From Miscanthus floridulus (lineage: Eukaryota; Streptophyta; Magnoliopsida; Poales; Poaceae): a DNA stretch of 64,000 bases. The notes beneath the pieces were generated by a model, which was given only the letters and a program-made list of their open reading frames with translations, was not told where the DNA came from and made no database searches. Below, one piece after another: positions 43,711-54,541 of the stretch; positions within the stretch are counted from its first letter, which is position 1; each line of letters begins with the position of its first letter. The position numbers and the translations under genes are program-made. The DNA lies in the NCBI RefSeq assembly GCF_019320115.1, contig NC_089581.1:96319316-96383315 (forward strand). Reading direction: 5' to 3'.

Positions 43711-46700
43711 ATGACTACTCCGAATGATAACTTGAGTGATGACATAATGGCGGATATTATCAACGCCGGCACCAATGTGGATGTAGATGACACGAGTCAG
43801 TACTTTGCTGATTATGAGGATATCCTGAATATGCCGGTGGTTGAAGATCAACAAATTGTCGCGCAAGAAAATACTAGCGAGGTATATTCGATTATCTATC
43901 ATCTCTTATAGATGCATGTGTATGTATATTTGTTGTTAATCGTTGTGTTTCTACTCATGTAGCCGGTCTCTGGATCTACATCAACCACCGACAAAAGTAG
44001 GAAAGTCCGAGGGCTAAAAAAGCTATTAGAGGGCCATTTCATAATATCAGAATTCAACACCGACACCGGCAAACCATTGGGACCACATGCTCAGACATAT
44101 GTCAATCAATGTGGGTTCATTGTAAGGGATAGGATCCCAATTAGTGCTCATGAATGGAAGTAGAAGATATCCGCTCCTAATGTTAGTTTTGTATCTGATC
44201 GTGACAAGAACCTAGCTTGGAGAGATATCACTCAGTATTTCACATTACAAGCAGATGATGCTTTGAAGGAGCTAGTGAGGGATTGGACAATGAAGAAGAT
44301 GGCAACATTGTTCCAGAGTTGGAAGAAGACATTGTATAAAAAGTTTATCTTGAAGAATGCTACGCCGAATTTCAATGCTAAGGCGTTTGTCAAGTTGGAG
44401 TCCCATTGGGATGCCTTCGTAGAATACAAGACATCCCAAGACAGTGAGGAACGTGTGATGAGGAATCGGTAGAATGCCCGACAGAAGCAATACCATCATC
44501 GCATGGGATCAGGTGGTTATAAGAGTGCTATTCCCAAGTGGTAGAACCTAGAAGCAGAGATTACTGCCAAGGAATCATACCTGAAACAATAGAGAAGAAC
44601 TGGCCTCAACGCGCGAAGAATTGGTTCTACGCTCATGGGGGAAGCCTAGACCCAGACACTGGCAAGCTAATTTTCAGCCAAAAAATTGAGAGAGCAACAC
44701 AGAGACTAGCTCGTGCTAGGGAAGAAGCTGATAGTGGTGTTTTTAAGCCCAACAGAGAGAAGGATGAATTGACATATGCCCTAGAGAATCCCAAACATGG
44801 TGGTCAAACAAGAGGCTATGGGGCGGTTCCGTGGCTACACGCATTCCCAGCAGACAAGGATACCTACAGAAGCCGCCAGAGAAAGAAGGATGAGGAGGTA
44901 GAATGAATCCGTGCATTGGAGCAATTTGTTGATGAGTCACAACAAGCATTGCTTGAATCACGTGAACGAGAAAAATCTCTTGAGGCAAGAATGCAGGAGG
45001 AGATCAAGAGGCAAGTGCAGCTAGCAATGAGTCAAATGCAATCGCAATCAACGCTGGGAGTCACCATTAGCCCCGTTGGTCAGATGAAAAGCAGTTGTGC
45101 TTCTACGGAGCTGTCAGTTATTCAAGACGACGTTGGGTTGCACTTCCCTGTTGATGACATTACCAAGCCTCTAACAACATGTGAGCTACACATTCTAGAT
45201 GGTAATAATGCATCAATCATGGTGGCTGTCGGGGTTGTATCTCCAATAGACCGAACAAAGACACCAAGAATCCATGGGTCAGTTATTCAACCTGGATATG
45301 CTAGCGTCTCGGTCGATAGAGTGCTCAAAGGTTATAGCAATGTTCCTCTTGACATTGAAGGTGGTGATGGGGAGAAGACACTAGGAGAAGCAGAGAAGAC
45401 ATTTATTTAATGGCGCAAACGCTTCATCATCATTCCTGGGGCGCCACCGCTTCCCCTACCTCACCCTAGGTATGAATGAAAGTGAATGAAATATTATTTT
45501 CCATTAATTTTCTATTGGCTTAAAAAATAATTGACACACAACTTGTTTTTGTAGCAGGGTCTCCCCCTAGCCTAGCCTAATCATTCATTCCCCATCTCAT
45601 CACAGTGTCACGGGGGGCGAGACGACTTCATCCCCACGGCGATCGCCAACTCCTACACCGGCCCCATCGCCTCCACAACAATCTCCAACTCCTACACCGG
45701 CCCCACCGCCTCCACAACGATCTCCAACGCCTCCACACCGGTCTCCACCAACACCAGCCACATCGCCTCCACGTCGGTCTCCAACACCGCCCCCACCCCC
45801 TTCACAGCGACGCACTACAAAGACGTCTAAGGTCCCGACGGCAAAGAAGACCCCAAGAAAAAGAGTTATTTCTCAAGAAATACTTTCTGAAAAGACTGAT
45901 GAGCAAATAGCAGCTGAAGAAGACAAAAAAGTGAAAGATTTTTTATAGATACCAAAAAGAAGAGTCAAGCGAAGCTTAAGGAGAAGCCGTACTTTTACCT
46001 ACCACGAGAGGTGCTGAGGCAGAAGGTCGATGCTCACAAGAAAAAGATGATTGAACTTCGTAAGCCTTCGCCACTATCAGACTATGACCGCTCTCTCGTG
46101 AAGTCACATGATGCAGATAAGAAAAGGAAAAGCGCATCAGGGAAGGATGTCCCACAGCTCGAACAACAGAAGCAACCAATGCAAAATCTTGTTGTTGCTA
46201 ATCAATATGGTTCCAACATAGAAGTCTATCGACCAGACAACTTTAGAGAAGTGTCGGTTCAAGCCCTTAATGTTTTTTTCAAGATACTGGTTTAACCTTG
46301 GATCAATTGACGGGCAAAGCTTCAATCCAGAACCTGAAAGTTGATACCTGGAAGACTTATAAATATGGCAAAAGTCTGTACAACCCTGCGGCTCTGAATG
46401 AATTGGGTACGCAAATGTACTTGCTTAACAAGTGGTATATGCAGGCGTGTGGCAGGGGTGAGTAGTGCATCTTTATCAGATTTAGAGACCATCATTACTT
46501 CCGTGGCGATGACATCTTACATATTAGTTTTGAAGAATTGCATCAACTATACCACATGGACGCTCTGGACAAATCAATCATTAGCTCCTTTTGTTTATAA
46601 GTGATTCTTACTTTTATTTAATAAACTCACTTCCATGCGTACGTGTATATAATTATCCTCACATGTAACTTATATTTATATACAGATTGCAGATGTCAGA

Positions 46701-47632
46701 GCTCCAAAGAATACAAGACACCAGTGTTGGCTTCATTGATCCTTATATCGTATTCAAAACCGGTATTATTGTCAAGGAGCGATGGGTATCTGAAGCACAG
46801 GAGAATATCATGATGTTCTTCATGAAGCAGCACGATAAGACAACAATATTTTTCCCATACAACTTTGAGTAAGTGTTAATAATAATGTAGTCTACACATT
46901 TTATGTAATATCAATACAACTTATATGCATGTACGTGTGTGTATAAACCAATGCAGTTTTCACTGGATACTCATTGTCATTGAGTTAAACTCAAGTCGGT
47001 TACTAATCTTTGACTCATTGAGAAAAGAACGGGCACTATACCAAGATATGATAGACATTATCTAGGAGTAATTTCGATCTCTCGCGCACAACTATTATTG
47101 AATAGACTTTGCCATAATTTATTAACGATCGTACATTATTGGTCGCACAGGGTTTGAAAAGAGTTTATTCGGCAACATCGCAAGGATTGCAAGGCACCAC
47201 TTAATGTAGTTGAAATACCAGTAAGTTGTACTATATACACTTCCCCACGTGTTTAATTACTATATCGCACTTCAATTTACGTGTGAGATGATGAGAATAA
47301 TCTTCTTCTCGTACAGTAGTGTTTGCGGCAGGAACCAGGTAATAACTTGTGTGGATACTACGTTTGTGAATTTATCACTGCGCACATAAGAAGAACTCCT
47401 GAAGATGTCCTCAGAGTACGTATATATCAATTTTTATTTATTTTTAAATGAATATATATACATATATGTGTATTAATACTTTTTCTTTTATTTCAAATGC
47501 AAGACTGAATGGTTGAAACGAAGGGTCATGCAAAAAGACCATCTGAAAGCAGTTCAAGAGTCAATAGCAGGATATCTTCTAGAAAAAGTGCTAAATCCCA
47601 ACGGCGAGTTCTACTTTGATCCTAAGGAATAA
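43711..47632 (+). pseudogene. CACTA TNP1-like gene: Transposase_24, DUF8039-like, Pro-rich linker, Ulp1 protease
   Basis: Exon 1 43711-43881 (acidic, MTTPNDNLSDDIMADIIN) with a GTATAT donor. Exon 2 from 43963 has KVRGLKKLLEGHFIISEFN, WKKTLYKKFILKNATPNFN, SHWDAFVEYKTSQDSEERVM, YHHRMGSGGYKSAIPKW, and after a frameshift (about 44540) RAKNWFYAHGGSLDPDTGKL and HGGQTRGYGAVPWLHAFP (Transposase_24, about 44000-44900). A DUF8039-like part follows (TTCELHILDG ... GYASVSVDRVLKGYSNVPLD, 45140-45430). A donor CCTAG|GTATG lies at 45469. Then come a Pro/Thr-rich repeat linker (45630-45840) and a Lys-rich stretch. Next is a C48 protease with WILIVIELNSS (His at FHW, 46950-47030), FDSL (Asp) and RQEPGNNLCGYYVCEFI (Gln and Cys, 47330-47390), ending FYFDPKE. 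Stops and shifts make it inactive. The catalytic His, Asp, Gln and Cys can all still be seen. Confidence 0.82.
45605..45840 (+). repeat. Pro/Thr-coding degenerate minisatellite in the TNP1-like gene
   Basis: Repeats of CCGCCTCCACAACGATCTCC-type units, 27-36 bp long, encoding (S/P)PPQ(R/Q)SPTP. The minus-strand Gly-rich ORF here is its shadow. Confidence 0.75.
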
Positions 47633-47689
47633 ATGATGTAAATTAAATATTTATTGATATCGTTATTTTCGAGAACAAGATTATGAAAG

Positions 47690-47692
47690 TGT

Positions 47693-47725
<33 letters not shown>

Positions 47726-47742
47726 CTATAATATATATAGTT
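47690..47742. repeat. (TA)n microsatellite
   Basis: ATATATACATATATATATATATATAT region just after the TNP1-like stop codon. Confidence 0.85.
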
Positions 47743-47917
47743 TCATACTTTATTCGAATATAATAATGCTCAAGATGAGAATTAGATGTAATTATACGCA
47801 TGCATGTATTTATATTAGCAGCGTAGAATACGTACATAAAAACATATTATATATTAAACAAATATATGTAACTGAACTGAAAACAAATTAAACAAAAAAA
47901 AAGAAAAAGAAAAGGAA

Positions 47918-48171
47918 CCTTTAGTCCCGGTTGGGGTTACCAACCGGGACTAATTACCAACCGGGACTAATGGGTGCGCCAGGTTTGCTCGGCTGGAGGG
48001 CCTTTAGTCCCGGTTGGTGTTACCAACCGGGACTAAAGGTCCCTCTTTAGTCCCGGCTCGATGACCCGGGACTGAAGGTTCCACCTTTAGTCCCGGGATC
48101 GTTGTCCTGGCGTGATAACCAGGACTAAAGGCTGTTACCGTCCAGGACAACAAGTCCATCCTGTAGTAGTG
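47918..48171 (-). repeat. Right subterminal repeats and TIR of the CACTA
   Basis: CCTTTAGTCCCGGTTGG...CCAACCGGGACTAA units from 47918 to about 48129, then the terminal CTGTAGTAGTG. Complementary in arrangement to the left end. Confidence 0.92.
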
Positions 48172-48752
48172 CTCCAAGAATTGGAAGAACAGCCGGAGAA
48201 ATGGGGGGCATATTTTCTTGTAGCAAGAAATTGATGACGCGCTGCTTTTCCACATGACGACCAAACATGAAGTGATCGATGTAAACATACGAGTCGTAGG
48301 GGCCACGGAACATGCGCTCGCACCCCCCAAGAAGCAACACAAACTCTTGCATATTGGAAACAGTAGACTCTAGATTATCCAGTGTAATTTGAAGCTCATT
48401 TATGTCTGATGAAGTGCACATCATGGCACGGAGTCTTCGCTTAATACAAGTGGTGAAGGACAATTAATTGAAGTTACTGCTAACCTCGCTTTCAGTCGTG
48501 GAGGAGCGACAACGAGTAGTCCTGGTAGCCTTGGTACATGACCTCCACAAGCTTCTTGAGCTGAAGCAGCATCTTTGAGTTGGTGATGTATCGTACCTCG
48601 GCCTCCTCCACGATCATATGAGCTCTAATAACTAGATCTTGCAGCCTTTTCATCTTCTTCCCCAACTGCTCTTCACTTTTGTACTCGTTGAACAAGAAGG
48701 ACATGAACCGGTTAACGAGTTCACCTGCAACTGCAGATACAAGCAGCTCCAT
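48172..48752 (-). pseudogene. NB-ARC gene, N-terminal Rx_N segment (piece 1 of 3)
   Basis: Minus from ATG 48752: MELLVSAVAGELVNRFMSFL, EEQLGKKMKRLQDLVIRAHM, VEEAEVRYITNSKMLLQLKK and VMYQGY form a typical Rx_N coiled-coil domain of about 75 residues. A frameshift or small deletion follows (stop 48492). The second frame resumes before 48463 with RLRAMMCTSSDINELQITLD, NLESTVSNMQEFVLLLGGCE, YDSYVYIDHFMFGRHVEKQR, VINFLLQENMPP and AVLPILG, reaching the first residues of the P-loop at the CACTA insertion. In intact relatives the Rx_N domain mediates signalling contacts. The start is supported by position relative to a TATA-like box. The gene carries a frameshift besides the insertions. Confidence 0.88.
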
Positions 48753-49076
48753 CTCAATGTTCTTTCTTCGCTAGCTGCGCCTCTCTCTCTCGCTGAGATC
48801 TCTGAAAGTTTGAGTGTATTTATCCTTTGAATTCGGTTTTTTATGTGGACGAGAGCAGACCTGAGTTCGGTCAACGAATGCTACCTGCTACGCGTTGGAA
48901 CATCAATTGCCACCTATAACCATGTTCATTTGTTTGGTTTCTTCAGTGGCCAGGGAACAGGAGCCAAGTCAGGAGATAAAATACAGCCAGCAGGATCGGT
49001 CCAAACACACACAGTACTAACTATGATAATAGAATACTACGAAAAATGTTAATAGCAGATGATATAGTCGCATAAT
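48753..49076 (-). promoter_or_regulatory. Presumed promoter and 5' UTR of the NB-ARC pseudogene
   Basis: On the minus strand GGATAAATACACTC (48815-48828) is a TATA-like box about 65 bp before the ATG, followed by a GA-rich leader GCGAGAGAGAGAGGCGC (48772-48790). Only about 250 bp of the original upstream region remains before the family-X retrotransposon begins at 49077. Confidence 0.45.
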
Positions 49077-52000
49077 TGTATCACCCGGTTTTTAGAATAA
49101 AACCAAATACACATCATATGTGAGTTCAGAAAGTCAAATCTCACATATAGCTACAAATAAAGGTAATATCAAAAGACAATGCTTAAATACATAGCGTATT
49201 AGTATAAAGATTATAACCTCAGAGTATAGACAGCGGAAACACAGCTCCGACCTTCAGGCGAAGACTCCAAATCCACAGGAACAACTGACTGGTTGATCAC
49301 AAGCCTAATTCATCCAAACTCTAGCAATCTGGTACCCATCCGGGATTTTTATCCAAATAATTAAAAATAAAGCAAGCGTAAGTATATGTCGTACTCAACA
49401 AATATAACATGGGATTCATGAGGCTCAAAAGGCTGACACTGGTTAACTGCGATTAGTTTTTAATGAGTTATCTTTTAGCAATTGAGTAGCAACAAGTTTA
49501 TCTCAAGCCCATAAACACATGATCAGGTAAACATGAATAATGAATAGCATAAACAATTAACCATTAGTGAGCATCTTCATCATCCATATCATTAGTGTCC
49601 ATCATCTATCCCGTAAGGGTTTCAAGGCCGCTCGTGACCGTGAGTACGGCTGATATATCAGTTTTACACTCTGCAAAGGTTGTACACTTTCACTGTGAGT
49701 CGTGATTTACCCTTTCGCCCGAGGTGGCCAACCTCTTGACCCACTACCAAGGAAGGTCGGCAGGGTTCACTATGAAGCCTTTCAAAGGTTCGTCTAACAA
49801 GTTAGGGCCGCTAGATTTCTGTGGCCTGCGAATGTAGGGCTCCTGTTCCGACAGGCACAATGACGCGCAGCCTATACACTGACGGACAGAGGCCGCACTA
49901 TATCCAACCAGGGACACACCCATCTTGCACCATAAAGGTAACCTCTAACAAGTTAGAAAAGGTCCTCATACTGAGCTAAAGCCAGAGCTATATAGCCCTC
50001 ACAGCTGTACTGTAAGTCCTAAATGATCACTTACAGATAAGTCCTTAGGAAGAGGAATCTAGAGCACCATAAAAACAGCCCATTGCTCTAGCCCCCTTGT
50101 TCCATGTTGCTAAAAAGTATCTTTTAGTGTTTATTACATATTCCATTAGTCAAGTTACAAGATCATGGTTGTAGTTGAGAACTAGTAAAACTACCCAATG
50201 CATATCCCAAATGAGTCAAGGTACAAGTACAAAATACTAGGAAATCCTTAATAGCAGTCAAGGTAGACACATGCAGTATGAATTAAATGATTAAAGTTGT
50301 ATAGGACAACAAGGATGATCCCATGCTATACTTGCCTTAAACACCGATCCTTCAGTAAGCTTTAATCTTCAACGTTCTTCTTCTTCTTCTTGATCACCAC
50401 GTATATCTCACCAACTAGACATAATCATAAAGCACCACACAAACATCCATACAATCATGCACGAAGCAAACAATAGATCTAAATTAGAACAGTACACCAA
50501 TCATAAGTAAAAGCATTTGAAATACGATTCTACGCATCACTACGAACACACAGACGCGAAGAGCATGCTAATTGGAGCCACGGTGAAAAAGATACATCTA
50601 CCGAAAGATTTGCTCATAGGAGAAAATATAAAACTATTAGCTTTAGGTGTTTTAATTATATAGAAACATGTATAAGATATTTATAGAGATTATAATTTAA
50701 GTCAAATTTAGATTTGAATTATAAATCTAAAGTGAAACGAATCATATTTTATTTATAAAATCCAGTTACATAATTGTTAATCAAGATATGATTTAAACCA
50801 TGAAATTTTAGAAATAGTAACATGATAAACATTGTTACTAACGCGTAGATCTCGTTGCTATGAATCTAACGTAACTTGAATGGCTCAAAACAGAGTTGAA
50901 ACATAGAAGATATAAAATAAACAAGATTTCCTTTATTAAAATAATAGATTAAATCTAATCATGAATTTTAAAAGTTGAAAACCTACTTAACAATAGTATT
51001 AACATGTAGATTATAAAATTATATACCTAACGCAAGTTGAACGGGTCAAATCAGAGTTAAAACGAAGAAGTTATGACTAAAACAAAATGAGTGGCAAATC
51101 TGTAATTAACTGAAAACGTATTTTTGAAGTCAACCAAACAAAATACGCTTTTAAAAGATCAAAGCATAATCTATGGATTGCGCAATGGACCGCGGGTTAA
51201 GTCTGAAGTATTTATAAGGGCCTTTTTGTAAATCTAACAGCGAAGGGGTACCTTTGTATTTGGGTCGTCGGATTAGATTCGGACGCCCAGGATGGAAGCT
51301 GGCGGTGTAGGTGGCTGGCAGCGAGCTCTCATGCGGCGGCGCCATTACCAGAGGTCGCCAGCGACATCGGCTTGGACGCTCCTAGACACCACAGGGCACG
51401 AGATAACATCGGGGAGAAAGAGAAGCTCGAGGCGAGCTCGATGGATGGCTTGGGGGAAACTACGACTACACGGTGGCGGGCTATCCACGGTGGCGCCATG
51501 GCCGGAGCAAGGAAACTTAGCGGCGAACTAAGGAAACGGCCCTACAGTGCACGATTTTCAACCGGGACAGCACGGGGTGGAAGAGGAGGTTGAGGCGAAC
51601 TTACTGCGAAGGTTCTCGGCGTCGCGGAGCAAGCGGAGACAGCCCTTCGCTCAGCGGTCGACGACGACTTGGCGGCGCTAGATTGCAACGTGGCTGCGGT
51701 GACTCGGCAAAGGAGGCTGCAACGCAGGAGCTTGGGGCTGGAGGCGGAGAGCTTGGGCATCTGATTTTAAGGGCTGGCTCGGCTTGGGGCGCACGCAAAA
51801 CGAAGGGAGAAGCGGAGCGTGCACGGACTCCACGGCGGCATTGGAGTCCAGTTCGGGGATGACTGGAGGAAGAAGACGGGTTGCTAACAAGGTGGCCCCA
51901 CCTGTCATCAGGAGAAAGGAGAAGAGGGCGCGGGGACTGGCTGGGCCTGGCCTTTGGCTGGGCCGATTGCTATGCTGGGCCGCGCGGAGGAAACTGAGGG

Positions 52001-52540
52001 AGGGAGCAGGCCTGCTAGGCCGTCGGCCCAAGGGAGCGGGGCCGGTGGGAAGTGAAAACCAGCAGCAGACTGGGCCAAAGAGCAAGCCGGCCAGGCCAAA
52101 ATAGAGAGCAAGAGAGAGATTTTCTTTTCCTTTTTCTATTTCTTTTCTTAGTTCAAATCCAATTCAAATATGATCCTATGCAAACTCAAACATTACTCCC
52201 AATTTATTTTTCAATAAAAATGAGAAATTTTGGTAAGTTCTCAAAAATAAATTTTACAACCTTTTTAAATTCTTTTATTTCTAATTCTCTTTTATTTTAT
52301 TTCAAAGCCACTTTTAATTTTATTTGCAAAATAAATTTAAACCATTTAGGATTTTTAAATAAAAACCACTCAACCAAATAAATCAAATGCATAGACATGT
52401 ATGTACATCCATGTTTCTAAACCTTATATTAAATTTTAATTTCATGAAAATTTTTATTTCCTATGTTTTAATGAACACAAAATTCCAAATTTAATCATTT
52501 TAGCTCTATTTCCAAAAGAGGCAAATTTTAGGGTCATACA
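49077..52540 (-). repeat. 3' LTR of family X copy 2 (3464 bp)
   Basis: Contains a GC-rich block (51290-52110) with overlapping ORFs on both strands that recur at 56750-57550 with indels, so these are LTR sequence rather than conserved genes. On the minus strand the block ends near a CCTTATAAATACTTC TATA-like site at 51207-51221, which lies downstream of the GC-rich part. Confidence 0.9.
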
Positions 52541-54541
52541 ATTCTACCCCCCTTAAGATGAATCTCGTCCTCGAGATTTGGAAGACATCAACTAGGAGAT
52601 AAAGATACTCCGTCTTTAGATTCTTCTTCACTTCCTCGTGTAGTTCCATTGTCTTGATATGGATCCCACTTTACTTTGCATACCTGTTAACCTTACTCCA
52701 AGTAACTTGCCAAACTGATTCTGAGGCTCTGATAGATACTCCAAACGATACTTAGGTAATTTCAATCACTAGAGCACCTTTACTTTACTACCAATTCTCT
52801 TTCCTAAAATATTTATCTTCCAATAGAGCCTGACGAATCTCTTAATCAGAAGGAGAATCTACCACTAATCTTTAAAACATTAATGATTCCGATCAAGTTG
52901 CTTGATCTGGGAATACAATTCTTAGTCCTTGGTGTCATCCGAACCTTCTTAGCACAACTCTCCATTGCTAAGGGCATCGGCTGCGACTTTTGCTTCTCCA
53001 AGTGATAGCACTTTTTCAAGTCTTAATAAATTTCATTCCAACGAGGATATCACAAGCTCAAGACCAACTTAGTGAAGATGTCCTGTAGATTCTTGTGATC
53101 CTCCTAGATATCATTTTTACTTTAAAAAAGATAGTACTTCCACACTCCACAATGGATAACTCCATATAACATGTTAGGTAGTTTAACTCATGCTTCCTTA
53201 GCTGACTTAATGAACAAACCACTACTTTTCTTCTTGTGTAAAGACACATTCCACATCTTGACAAGGTGCATCATTGTAGATATAAAACTCTTGTCCGGAT
53301 CTAGCAAAGCTAATACATAGGTTTTACTTCACCCTTTTCTTAGACTCCATCAACACTTAGCTGAGGTTTCTTGATCCAAACTAACTTGAAAACTTCTTCG
53401 GTAGATCTACCAAAATCTTGTTGATCTTGGTTAAACCTTCCTTGAACCAAACCTGATTGAAACTCTGAGTTTCTCTCACCTCTTTGGGTACCACTATGCT
53501 TCCACTGTGCAAACAAGAATGTAGGACACTTCAGCTTGCAAATTCTTCAACTTGGCTACCCCCTTAAGATAAGATAAACTAGGGGACACAAGAAGGGTAG
53601 CTTGCTCCTTCTTCCAGATGATCTAACTAGTATCATGAGGTCCTGATATCCCAATGAGACTTGTGTATGGGAAAGAACAAGAAACCTGAAATTCCTCACG
53701 AGATTAAAAATAGCAGCACAGTAAAACAGCTGTAGCTCTCATTCTGTTAATCTAATGATGTTGTAGCTTATACTGTTGGAAAGGTTATAAAATTTCCCAC
53801 AACTTCCTTATAGAACACTTTTCCAAATTCTGTAGTTAACTTGATCGAAAATAGTGCACAACAGAAACTACTCCAGATTCCAAACAGCACAGATGCTTCA
53901 CCTTGTGATTTTTGTATCTCCATAACCAAAATAGCCATTAGGCTGACTCTTGCGCTCAAAGAAAGATATTGAAGTCTACTATTGTCCAAAATTTTATCAT
54001 GATTTTTGGTGATCCAAGATTAGAGATATAAGCTGATAAAGACAGGTTGCTCCCAAAAGACAGGGTAGGAGAAACAGAAGAATACCATAACCCAACTATT
54101 TATTGCACTGATCCTTATACCTTAGGCCTATAAACTAAATGAAATTGTGGGAACACCCAACAAAATCATTGCAATCATTATAAAGATTCAAAACAATCAT
54201 AAGCATTATGACAATTCAACAAGCAATAAGAGTGCACAACTCAACTTGCGATACTATCGTCCTTGTTGTATTAGGGGTAACAATCCTAAAACTTATCTTC
54301 AGATTACGCAAGAAGGTGATGAGGGACGGTTCTAAAAGCATATCAAATCAAGGAGTGAAGATGAGAACAAAGACTTCAAAATAAGCACCAAGGTAGAGAT
54401 GAATAGCAAGGGTAGAGATACAGTAGAGAAGAAAATATCAAGGTTCATAGAGCAAGGGTTTTTGTAGCAACTTATAAACCTTAAAACGACTAGTTCCTAC
54501 TAGGCTTACGTCCTACAGTCAGCATTGCTCTGATACCACTC
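52541..54541 (-). other. Interior of family X copy 2, non-coding, with PBS and PPT
   Basis: PBS at 54516-54535 (minus TGGTATCAGAGCAATGCTGA), PPT at 52541-52554. The longest ORF is about 73 codons (53768-53989, minus) without recognised motif. The PBS-side stretch matches the interior of the copy at 10899-11552. Confidence 0.8.

Larger units (their letters stand above)
35235..48171 (+). mobile_element. CACTA (En/Spm-type) DNA transposon, 12.9 kb, inserted in the NB-ARC P-loop
   Basis: Ends are CACTACTAGAGAACAGAC and the inverted CACTACTACAGGATGGAC. The 3 bp duplication CTC flanks it (35232-35234, 48172-48174). The subterminal regions consist of repeated hairpin-forming TTTAGTCCCGG(T/C)TGGT units. 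It encodes a GRF zinc-finger protein, a TNPD transposase and a TNP1/Ulp1-like protein, all on the plus strand and all with stops. A third subterminal-type array lies in the middle (42535-42745). Length and gene set suit an autonomous-type element that has since decayed. Confidence 0.95.

Noticed and set aside
45600..45815. Gly/Val/Asp-rich minus ORF (71 codons)
   Set aside because: It is the antisense shadow of the Pro/Thr-coding minisatellite in the TNP1-like gene.
35235..48171. Regularly spaced TTTAGTCCCGG repeats considered as a CRISPR-like or tandem-array system
   Set aside because: Units are inverted pairs with variable spacers and cluster at transposon ends. They are CACTA subterminal repeats in a eukaryotic genome.
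51292..52111. ORFs of 65-135 codons on both strands in the family X LTR, repeated at 56613-57555
   Set aside because: The two LTR copies differ by frame-changing indels, so no frame is conserved. They are explained by high GC.
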